64,000 nucleotides of DNA from Rhizomys pruinosus (lineage: Eukaryota; Chordata; Mammalia; Rodentia; Spalacidae): the NCBI GenBank assembly GCA_009823505.1, contig VZQC01000373.1:925501-989500 (forward strand), read 5' to 3'. Numbering within the stretch: the first letter of the stretch is position 1; each line of letters begins with the position of its first letter. The position numbers were made by a program, and so were the translations under genes. Positions 11,606 through 20,705 of this stretch are shown here, piece after piece. Under the pieces are notes generated by a model, which was not told the DNA's origin, searched no databases, and saw nothing but the letters and a program-made list of their open reading frames with translations.

Positions 11606-12535
11606 GATACCAGAAGATGGAGAGACCTTCCATGCTTATGGTTAAACACTTACTCATGGCTGGTGGGAGTTTACACTGTTCAAGCCACTATAGAAATCAA
11701 TGTATATACTGCTAAGAAAGCTAGAAATAGTTATACAATATGACACAGCTAGGAAACTCAACGTCATATATCCTACTGTGGCCATTCCATTTGGCTGGAG
11801 CATTTAAGAGAGTTGGCTTCAGAGGCCAAGGAGAGGCTGGCAACACCCAGCTCCCTGAGGCTGGAGTCCTATTGGCTTCCTGCTCTCCAGTGGATAAAAC
11901 CTGCCTTGCAGATCCGCCTTTGATGCTTTGAGCAAAACATTGTCACATTTCTGTAGAGATCTGGGGAACACACCTCAATGTCCATGGCTAGCACCCTGAC
12001 ACTCCCCAAATCCCATTCCCACGTTACAAGGTCCTGTGAACAGTATAAAAGGCCCTGACTATTGCCAGTAAAAGGAGTTATTTCTCTCTTGAAATTTCTC
12101 CCTTCCCCTTTCTTGGGTCTTTATCTCTACCTTTCCAGGGCTCCCAGATCCTTCTCCCTCCCTGTCTCTGCTGCAGTTTGAGACTCAGTGTATTGCCTGG
12201 CTGGGACGCTGGATGACCCACAGCCACTTGTAGAACAGGGAGGAAGCAGTAACATCATACTACAGAGGTACTTGCTCATCCATGTCCATTGCTACTCTAT
12301 TCAAAATACCAAGGAAATGGAAGCAGGGTGGATGGCCACAGATGAATGAAGGGATAAGGGAATCATAGTTTATTTACATAGTGGAATATTAGTAAGTGTT
12401 TAACTAGAGTGAATTTATGAAATTTGCAGGTAAATGGATGGAGCTGGAACCAGTTACTCCCAGTGAAGTAACTCAGACCCAGAAAGAAAAACTTCACCTG
12501 TATTCTCTCATTTGCAGATTTTATCTTTGAGTCCT
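11606..12535 (+). mobile_element. Older LINE-1 ORF2 3' fragment split by a solo LTR
   Basis: 11606-11776 and 12255-12535 are consecutive pieces of an old L1 ORF2 C-terminus: a 'ggtgggagtttacac' block, then 'gctcatccatgtccattgct', then 'aaatggatggagctgg'. The 478-bp LTR at 11777-12254 separates them. Stops throughout. Confidence 0.82.
11777..12254 (+). mobile_element. Solo LTR (ERV, family not named), copy 1
   Basis: A 478-bp unit with TG...ACA ends (tgtggcc ... gtaaca), inserted in L1. The flanking 6-bp direct repeats are tcctac (11771-11776) and tcatac (12255-12260). A 6-bp TSD fits ERVK-type integration. A TATA-like tataaaagg lies at 12043-12051 and a pyrimidine-rich stretch follows, as in the R/U5 part of many LTRs. 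It shares long blocks with 25493-25924, including 'gcaaaacattgtcaca'. No internal retroviral genes are present, so this is the recombined solo form. Confidence 0.75.
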
Positions 12536-13065
12536 TAATTATATTTTCATTTAATTTTTTATATTTTGGGAATTTCCTGAATATTTATTTATATCATTTC
12601 CACCCTTGTCTCTCCATCATCCAACTGGCTCATGTCCTCCCACTCCTCAATTTTTGACTTATTTAATTGTATATGTAAAATAGATGATAGATAGTAGAAA
12701 GAAATATAGATAGATAAATGATAGATCACCTACAGAGTCATTTGCTTACGTTCACAAATGTTTAGATCTGACCACTTACTTGGATCAGCTATCAAAGATC
12801 TTGTCCCTAGAGAAAACTGTTTCTCCTTTTCTTAACACCATGGATTTCCTATAGCTGTTCCTCTAGATGTGATATCCTGTTGAATCTCCCTCATCCACAC
12901 TGGCATGCCCACTGCTCTTGTCATTATGTAGGGCTTGTTTAGGTAGCCATACTATTGGGATTTCATGGATGCAGCTTCCCTCTTAGATCAGGAAGTCACT
13001 ATCTAGCAGTAGGCATCCTACTCCTCTAGTTTTTACAGACTTTCTGGATGAAATATTTAGCCTTA
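12536..13065 (-). mobile_element. L1 3'UTR (Lx-like), reverse orientation
   Basis: On the minus strand this reads as the terminal region of an old rodent L1 3'UTR. Plus-strand blocks recognised: 'tctgaccacttacttgga', 'actgtttctccttttct', 'cactggcatgcccactgctcttgtc'. A degenerate GATA stretch (12684-12730) is embedded. No open frame of note. Confidence 0.6.
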
Positions 13066-13495
13066 AGAAAAGGAGACCCTATCAAAACATGGATGAACCT
13101 AGAAGACCTTGTAGTAACTAAACCAGAGCCAGGATGGTAAACATTGTAAGATCTCACTTAGGTTCAAGATGGAAAATATTCAAAATAATAGAACCACGGA
13201 GTAGCAGACTGAAATTACCAGGGTAAATGGTGAGATGTTGGCTGAAGTGTACAATGTTTCCATTAGCAATTAAGTTCAGGAGAGCTAATACATGCTACTG
13301 TGACTATGGGTACTGTTATAAGGTTCATTTGTTAAGTGAATAAATTGTAAGTTTATTCGTCTTCTTTCACATAAGGTAATTATGTGAATAGATAGATATG
13401 TTGTTAGATTGGTTTTGTTGATTATTACCAAATGTTTATGCATAGCAAAACATGCAGTTGTAAACTTTAGAATATGTAATTTTTATTTGCCTATT
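13066..13495 (+). mobile_element. Ancient L1M-type 3' end
   Basis: Matches the order of an old eutherian L1MA-like terminus: a 'catggatgaacctagaagac' block, then 'gtaagatctcact', 'ggtgagatgttgg', 'tgactatgggtactgtta', ending near 'tttttatttgcctattatgccc'. It predates the rodent-specific repeats. 13496-13900 beyond it is A/T-rich with no gene or repeat that I recognise. Confidence 0.65.
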
Positions 13496-13899
13496 ATGCC
13501 CAAATATAGGTTAGAAATGAAACAATCAAACTTAAAAGAAAAGATTTGAGCTGAAAGACTATTCCAATAGACATAGAGATGTTGTCCTTTGTGACATAAT
13601 ACTAAAACAGAGACAACTGAAACAAAAGGATGAACTTCTTCAATCATATAGAAAGCCTCTGTGAAAATGCACAGCAAATATCACTCTTGATGTTCAGATT
13701 TCATCTTAAGATTGAGACCATGGTAATATGTCCATTGTTGGCACTTCTATTCCATCTTAAACTAGAAGAACTGGTCTGTGGAATTTAACAAGGGAAAAAA
13801 AATCCAAACATTCTGCTTGTAAGATAAAATAATATTTACAATGTTGTAAATATAACAATGTTTCAAAATTTTATTTATAAAGCTTACATAATTCTTTTT

Positions 13900-14243
13900 T
13901 TCAAAGCCAATTTTTTGTTGAAGCATTGTGCATTTCATACAAAATTTCAAATAAATTCTAGACCTGTGCCCCCCTCCTTGACCCCCCACCCCACCAGAGC
14001 TCATGCATTCTGCCAAACATGTTTTTCATTTTTTCTCAGTCTTGCTCAAAATTCTTGATGCAGAAGTTTACTGTTTCGAGCAGAAGTTCACGTTTTAGTC
14101 AGTTCTTTGACCCAGTCTTTTGTTGTTGTTGTTGTTGTTCTTGTTGTTATTCCTTCCAATATACATCGCTCCAAAATATGCATATATGCATGCCAAATAT
14201 CATAGGTTTTAGCATCTTCAGCTTATGGTATTTTCTTTATTAG
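13900..14243 (-). mobile_element. LINE-1 3'UTR, reverse orientation
   Basis: Reverse complement of the young L1 3'UTR seen at 17940-18262 and 20370-20705. It has a C-rich run (13968-13997, G-rich on the L1 sense strand), the 'cagaagtttactgtt' block, and a (TTG)n run at 14122-14150 equal to (CAA)n on the sense strand. Confidence 0.85.
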
Positions 14244-14245
14244 GC

Positions 14246-14640
14246 TGAAGGATGTCATGTGTGAAGTCTCCTGCTTAGCAAGCCCAAACCACCATCAGTT
14301 CTGCCCTTGTGTTCCACACTGGGGTGGACCCTTCCCATGGTCACCAAATGAAGTCCAGTAAGCACTGCATCCTTTCTTGATCTTCCTGTACTGTCTCCAT
14401 GATACACAGCCTGGGTAGTCCAACAATGGCAGTCTATACTCTGAAGAGGCTGAAACCCCAGTAGTAGCTTAGTCCACAAGTTGGATGTCTCAGCAGTCCC
14501 CATCTGGCACTGAAGGTTTGGAGGATTCTGGAGAGACATGAGTCTTCAGTCCATATTGGAAGGCTGAAAAGCTGTGTATTCTCATCTTTGAAGGATGGCA
14601 AAGGCAGTGGCAGCCACAGGGTAGCTGCACTTGCCAGTAA
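14246..14640 (+). mobile_element. ERVL (MT2-like) LTR fragment
   Basis: Shares the 'gtccaacaatgg' and 'ggatgtctcagcagtccc' blocks with the complete LTR at 38308-38764. Its left 200 bp are the reverse complement of 2487-2690. It begins exactly where the L1 3'UTR piece stops. The canonical 5' terminus (tgtattagtc) is missing. Confidence 0.6.
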
Positions 14641-14660
14641 GACAGGGAAAACAAGTTTGC

Positions 14661-14755
14661 TTTTTTTTTTTTTTTTTTTTTACTTTTTGTCTTTTTACTA
14701 AGTTCTCATGTTCTCATGTTTTATACCTGAAGTCCAATTTCTCAGGCCTTACTAT

Positions 14756-14798
<43 letters not shown>

Positions 14799-14800
14799 TG
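14661..14800. repeat. Poly(T) and (TTTA)n microsatellite
   Basis: A T-run of about 21 bases at 14661-14681 and a pure tetranucleotide run at 14752-14799 (about 12 units). The run produces repetitive YLFI-type translations that are not genes. Confidence 0.95.
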
Positions 14801-15420
14801 GTTATATTTTCCTTTTGGATGTTTAAGGCCACACAGCCCAGATTAACCAAGGTTTTTGTTTTCTCAAGGTCACTTGAGGATCTGGACCTCAAGGGTGATT
14901 CAGGTTTGGGCCAGTGGAAGGGGGAGCCCCTGGATCCATTTGGCTTCTCAATTTCCAGTTCCATCCACTCTAGGACAAAGTCAGGTCTTGCTAGACCAGG
15001 CTTCCCTTTTTGAAGCATGAGCAGACTTTCCTCTTTGTAGACTGGACACTGGCTGAAGTCCCATTAGTGGATCTCCAAGACCTCCCTGCACAGGAAGACT
15101 GGTGACTCACATTTGCAGGACATTTCAAAAGGTGCCCCCATGCATAGTCCCCTGGGACTTAGTTGACCTCTGAGGGCAAGGAGCAAAGTTAACCCTTAAG
15201 TTCCTCAGCCAAATTGGTATGGGCATTAAGTATGGTCATTAAGCATCCAGAAAGGCTAAGTTACACCAGCCTGATACTTTAAACTACTGTGTAATATTTT
15301 AGAAAAGGCTTGGACAAAAGCTCAAGCAGCCTTGTATAAGAAATACTAAGAAGGATTCCCATAAAATAAATATTGTGGTGAGACATAATGTCATGACAAA
15401 CTAGTTTTTTCCTCATTCTT
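14801..15420. other. Unassigned single-copy sequence
   Basis: Relatively GC-rich for the window. An open frame of 76 codons on the minus strand (14788-15018) and an overlapping plus-strand frame (14708-15013) run through it, but neither resembles a family I know and both enter the adjacent microsatellite. It may be an old pseudogene or LTR-derived; I cannot decide. 15421-15530 resembles a minus-strand L1 3'UTR scrap ('tattactcgaaaatatgcata'). Confidence 0.4.
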
Positions 15421-15629
15421 TTGATCTTATATTACTCGAAAATATGCATACATAGCCTACACCCATATACTAAAAAGTGCTAACTCTGAAAATAAATGGT
15501 AGCTTAGTCATAATTCTTATTATAATATCTTCTACTTTATCTTGAAGAAATTGAAAATTTAATCCTAAATTTTATTTCGACGTTCAGTGAACCCATAATA
15601 GCACAATAGTCATAAAAATGATGAGTGCA

Positions 15630-15840
15630 GGGCTGAAGAGATGGCTCAGCAGTGAGGGGCACTGGCTACTTTTGCAGAGGACCCAGGTTTCATTCCCAGC
15701 ACCCACAAGGAGGCTAACAACTGCCTGTAAGTCCAGTTCTATGGGATCCAATACATTCTTCTGACCTCCATGGGCATTGTGCAACATGGGTGCATTTACA
15801 TACATGCAGGTATTACATTTATACAAGAAGATAAAATGAT
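15630..15840 (+). mobile_element. Old B2/B3-type SINE
   Basis: tRNA-derived head (ggctgaagagatggctcag; decayed B box ggtttcattcc) and a body without the 17-bp duplication found in the young copies. The flanks share an 'aaaatgat.a' motif that may be the TSD. Clearly more diverged than the copies at 5.2 or 23.4 kb. Confidence 0.88.
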
Positions 15841-16420
15841 AAATATTTTTTTAAAAAAACAAGAGCAAAATTGGAGGATTTCCACTCTTCAGTCTTAAAC
15901 CTTAACATAATGTTATATTAAAATTGGTTCTGGCATGAAGACAAGCATGTAGATCAAATGAATACATGGAGATTCTCAAAATACCTTTATATGTAAGGTT
16001 ACTTGATTTTTTAAGGATGATATTTGGAAGTTTCAAAAGAAGAATAATCATGTTCATAAATTAGATGGCTGGATACTCACATGCAAAAAAAATTCTCTTC
16101 TTCATGGCTAAAAAAATCTAATTACTAATTAATCAACACCTGAATGTAAGAATTAAAATACTAAAATCTCTGAAGTGGTCACAGGAATAAATCTTAGCTT
16201 AGGCAATGCTTCCTCAGAAGAAATAGTGTACAGATAAGTTGGAGTTCAGAACATTTTAACATTTTTACATTCCGAAGTAGACCAAGCAACTGAAGAGATA
16301 ACCCACAGAAATGGAGAACAGTTAAATCAGATTTATTTCTATGTCCTCTTTGGAGATTTTAGTATTTAAGTTCTTACATTCAGGTGTTTGATTATGTGCT
16401 TGGTAAGGAACATATATTCT
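15841..16420. other. A/T-rich sequence, nothing recognised
   Basis: No repeat family, RNA gene or meaningful open frame seen. Confidence 0.5.
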
Positions 16421-16945
16421 GCATATAAAATGAATTCTTACAACTCAATAAAATAGGCAAATGGCTAGAGCAGAGAATTCCCTTGAGAAGATGTACATAT
16501 GGCCTCTGAACACACAAGTTATTCTCAGCATTGGCAGTCCTTACTGAAGAATCTCAGTAAGATTCTATTTTGCAGACACAAGAATAGCTCTAATGTAAAA
16601 GACATTAACAGGTACTGGCAAGAGTGTGGAACTTGAAACCTTCAACCTCTGCTATTGGGAATATAAAAATTCTACAACTGCCTTTGAAAATAATCTGGAA
16701 GTTGTTCAAAATGCTAAATAGTTACCATAGAATCCAGAGAATCTACTGCTAGATATGTACCCAAGAGAAATGAAAATATATACATACAAAAACAGACACA
16801 TGTGATCACAGCGGCAACATTCAGAATGCTCAGTGACTTGTAAGGGAACATTCAAAGGCACTTATTCCTACCATGGAATGTTGTTAGGCCATGAAAAAGA
16901 AAGATAAACTAACATGGCTATGGTCTGAATCAAACTTAAGAACAC
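16421..16945 (+). mobile_element. Ancient L1M-type ORF2 C-terminal fragment
   Basis: Follows the layout of an old eutherian L1: 'ggtactggcaagagtgtgga', 'attgggaatataaaaa', 'agatatgtacccaagagaaatgaaaa', then 'catggaatgttgttaggcc'. All reading frames are closed. The overlapping 70-codon frame at 16891-17103 is a chance frame. 16946-17230 is A/T-rich filler. Confidence 0.75.
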
Positions 16946-17242
16946 TGTGTGCCATGATCAAAAATCATAGATTATATGAAGTCTTTTTAAGGAAATGTCC
17001 TGATAAAGGCATCAAGGCTGCAAGGACTCAAGGTGGCCTTGAGCACTATGGGGGGATATGGCAGAGTATTAGGAAGAGGGGAGGAGCAACTGGCCATCAA
17101 TAGAGCTTCCTTTGAGTGGATAAAATTATAATATTTTATTATGATTATATATTATATTATTATGCATTTACTATACTAGCAATCACATGCTTAAAATGTG
17201 TGCATTATTTGGAATACTGATTATACTTTCATAATCCTGTAA

Positions 17243-18262
17243 AAATGCCAACCATTTTTACATTGATCTCCAGAATATATAAACTACTCAAAAAACAAAG
17301 AAGAAAGAAAACAAATGACCCACTCAATAGATGGAGCAAAGAGCTGAACAGAGACTTCACAAGTGAGGAACTAGAGATGGCTGAGAAACACCTTAAGAAG
17401 TGTTCAGCACCACTAATCATTAAGGAAATGCAAATCAAAACCACTTTAAGATATCATCTCACTCCAATAAGGCTGGCTAGGATCAAGAAAACAAATGATA
17501 CCAAGTGCTGGAGAGGTTGTGGGGAAAGGGGAACACTCATCCACTGCTGGTGGGAATGTAAATTCATACAGCCACTATGGAAAGCAGTGTGGAGAACCCT
17601 TGGAAGACTTGGAATGAACTTGCCACCCAGCCATACCACTCCTTGGCATGTACCCACAAGACTCATCCCACCGCAGAGATACATGCATGGCCATGTTTAT
17701 TTCAGCTCTCTTCACAATAGCAAAGAGCTGGAACCAACCCAAATGCCCCTCAACTGATGAGTGGATAGAGAAAATGTGGTACATCTGCACAATGGAGTTC
17801 TATGCAGCAATAAAGAAAGACAACATCATGAGCTTTGCAGGAAAATGGCTTGAGCTAGAGGACATCATGCCGAGTGAAGTAACACAGTCCCAGAAAAACC
17901 AAGGACGAATGGTATCCCTCATCTGTGGATGCTAGTGCCAATTACCCAGTTGTAAGTATTTCCTGTGCATGGCCCCTGGAGCTTTTGTCCAAAGCAGTTG
18001 GGAGTGATGCATACTGGAAACAACAACAACAGCAACAACAACAACAACAACAACAACCAAAAGGACTGCATCAAAGAACTGACTGAAGCAGTGAACTTCT
18101 GCTCAAAACAGTCAACTTCCCCATGGAGAATATTGAGAAAGACTGAGAAAGAGATGAATAGCATGTTTGACAGAATGCATGAGTTCTGGTGGGGTGGGGG
18201 GATAGGGTGGGGGACATGGGTCTAGATTTGATAAAATATAAATAAATTAAAGAAAAAAGTTC
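17243..18262 (+). mobile_element. 5'-truncated LINE-1, relatively young (ORF2 C-terminus + 3'UTR)
   Basis: 17245-17757 is 170 open codons of the ORF2 C-terminal domain. It includes the cysteine-rich motif CWRGCGERGTLIHCWWEC, a conserved element of L1 ORF2p. Codons continue in the next frame from 17648 to a stop at 17933-17935. Comparison with the L1 at 58.4 kb puts the shift at a 5-bp deletion near 17628. The 3'UTR (17936-18262) has a (CAA)n run (18018-18058), a G-rich tract (18188-18220) and an A-rich end. It is inactive because it lacks EN, RT and ORF1. Confidence 0.93.
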
Positions 18263-18277
18263 AATTAAAAAAAATGC

Positions 18278-18440
18278 ACACCATAAGCTAAGCATGATGG
18301 CTGATGACTATAATCCCAATACTCAGGAGGCTAAGGCAAGAGGATTGACCTGAACTTAATACTCATGGACTATATAATGAGCTCCAGGGCAGACTGGGAT
18401 ATGGTGCAAAATCTTTTCTGTAAAAAAACAAACAAAAAAA
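18278..18440 (+). mobile_element. Old B1-type SINE
   Basis: Diverged forward B1 ('aagctaagcatgatggctgatgactataatcccaatac', A-rich tail). It directly follows the L1 A-tail. 18441-18650 beyond it holds nothing recognised. Confidence 0.75.
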
Positions 18441-18650
18441 GCTAACCATAGAAATAGCACATGTATTCTGATTTCCATTATGTCACTGATTATATATTAG
18501 AAACTTATTTAACCACATATAAAACAGTTATCCCTGGTTGTTCATAGCATCTAGTGATTCTATTTTCTCTCATATTTCTAAAATGATTCTTTTAAAAATT
18601 AACAAGAAAATAGTTATATTTTCTCAATTTAACCAGTGAAGCTCCTTACA

Positions 18651-18980
18651 GAATAGAATGTGATGCAAACAGAAGACCACAACTAGTCAAGCTTCAAAGA
18701 ATGGGAACCACCAGAGTGTGTATCCCTGGATGGGGCAGTTCTTAATCAAGTTTAGATCCCCTCTCCCTTCCAGGCCCCATAGATGGTAAGTCATATCCAG
18801 GCACACATTTGCACTCAGATATTCTTCAGTGCAAACTCATCCACTGGAGTCTTGTCATCCCATCTAGATGTCATAATTAAGTCATACTCTTCCCTCACCT
18901 AGTAGCAATAGATTTCCCAATATTTATCAGTATAGAGCCATCATGGCATCCATTTCTCTCCTCCCCTCTTGATCCTTGTT
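18651..18980 (-). mobile_element. L1 3'UTR scraps (Lx-like)
   Basis: 18735-18980 resembles a minus-strand L1 3'UTR ('aatcaagtttagatccc', 'aaactcatccactgga'), as at 46600-46960. 18651-18734 looks more like the plus-strand 3'UTR region seen at 50545-50600. The mixed orientation is noted but not resolved. Confidence 0.5.
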
Positions 18981-19147
18981 TAATTGAGTTGGCATGTATC
19001 CTGCATTCTTTTAATACAATACATGTGTAATTTGGTCCAGTTAGAAAGTGTATATGTTTGCCTTGATATTAAACCTAATGCCTGGATATTGAGTACAGAA
19101 AGTCATTCATTCACACACATCTACCTATACCAAAGAGAAAATAATCA

Positions 19148-19287
19148 ATTTTTTTGGTCTTTTTGAGACAGTCCCAGCTGTCCTGGAGCTCACTATGTAG
19201 ACCAGGCTGGACTTGAACTCACAGAGATCCACCTGCCTCTGCCTCCTAAGTGCTGGGATTAAAGGCATGCACCATCATGCCCAGCTA
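19148..19287 (-). mobile_element. B1 SINE
   Basis: Reverse B1 with well-preserved core ('tgtagaccaggctggacttg', 'aagtgctgggattaaaggca'). Confidence 0.95.
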
Positions 19288-19487
19288 AATGTAAACAATT
19301 TTTATGGGCCCCCAAAAGAACTTCCTTCCTCTACAAAGCAAAGCAAATAAGCAAGCAAACAAATCCCTTAATCCCAAATGAACTGCAGAAAGATTTGAAT
19401 ATATGGTTCTCATGTAAAGTATTATGTTCCAAACCAAGAAAAAATATATGGGGTTAATCATTTGTATAAATGTGTGTGTAGTGTATG

Positions 19488-19788
19488 GATGTATATTTGC
19501 TTGTGTGTTTATGTCTTTGTGAAAATGCACATGTACACATGCATGTGGAGGCCAGAGGAGAGTGTTGGGTGCCTTAATCTATTGTGCATCACCTTATTTT
19601 TTGAGACAAATGACAGGGTTTCTGGACCCTAGAACTACTGATTCAGCAAAGCTAACTGGCCAGTGTACTGCAGAGATCCTAATTCCATCTCTTAGGATTA
19701 GAATTCTGGGTACATGGCATCACACCTAGATTTTTTACAAGGTTGCTGGGAACTGACTGAGCCATCTGCCAGCTCTTTTTCCTTTTAA
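19488..19788 (-). mobile_element. B4-type SINE (ID-B1 composite)
   Basis: On the minus strand it reads as a tRNA/ID-like head ('ctggcagatggctcagtcag'), a B1-like middle and a tail that on the plus strand is 'atgcatgtggaggccagaggag', the layout of rodent B4 elements. Strongly diverged. Confidence 0.7.
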
Positions 19789-19793
19789 TTTTT

Positions 19794-20705
19794 TTAGAAT
19801 GTTAATAAGAAGTTGATTATCAGTGATGTTGAACACTTTTTAAGATGTTTCTCAGTCATATTTACTTCCTCGTTTGTGAAGTCTCTGTTCTGCTCTTTGC
19901 TCCATCTTTTGATTGGGTCATTTGTTTCTTCAACCATGTTTATTGAAGCTCTCTTCACGATAGTGAAGAGCTGAAAGGAACCCAAATGTCCTTCAACTGA
20001 TGAATGGATAAAGAAAAAGTGGTACATCTATACAATCAGGTTCTATGTAGCAGGAAAGAAAGACTACATCATGAAATTTGAAGGTAAATGGATGGAATTA
20101 GAAGCTGATACGCTAAGTGAAGTAACACAGTCCCAGAAAGACAATGTATGATGTCCCTTATTTGTGGATCCTAGCACCAAATCCTTATTTGTAAGGCAAA
20201 CTGAGTTTTTGTTTTCTTTTTTAGTAAATATAATATCTGATGGTATATATATAAATATCTGATGGTACTAAATCATACATCAACTCGTTATGTAAGTTAT
20301 GTAATTTAGGAATGTAAAGTAATATTTCTTTTACTTGCATGCAAGTGAATCCCTAAGCATGTTTTGGATTTAACCTATTGTTTATGTTCAGGTGTCATAA
20401 TTTGGGTACATGTGTGTAATGTATACATGCATACTTTGAACAATATGAAATTAAAGGGAACAACAACAACAACAAAAGACTTGTTCAAAGAACTGACTGA
20501 AACGGTAAACTTCTGCCGAAAAAAGTAAACTTGTGCATCGAAATGCTTAAAAAAAAAAAAAGACCAAGAAAAGGATGCAAGACATGTATGGCAGAGTACA
20601 TGAGCTCTGGAAAGGTGGGGGGCATGTAAGGGAGAATGGATCTAAATTTTATTCAGAAATGTTGTATGAAATGTGCAAAAGTTCAATAAAAAAAATTTAA
20701 AAAAG
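19794..20705 (+). mobile_element. 5'-inverted LINE-1
   Basis: 19795-19940 is L1 ORF2 C-terminal sequence in reverse (on the minus strand NDPIKRWSKEQNRDFTNEE). At about 19941 it switches to forward ORF2 sequence further downstream, then runs through the 3'UTR to an A-rich end (aataaa near 20688). About 250 bp of ORF2 between the two parts is missing compared with 17.3-17.7 kb. This is the classic twin-priming structure. A TSD was not clear. Confidence 0.9.

Noticed and set aside
14708..15018. A gene across 14.7-15.0 kb
   Set aside because: Open frames on both strands run into the TTTA microsatellite, show no family resemblance and no start context; kept only as unassigned sequence.
17245..17757. 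A 170-codon zinc-finger-like gene (CX3C...CX3C motif)
   Set aside because: It is the C-terminal domain of L1 ORF2, continuous with an L1 3'UTR and A-tail.
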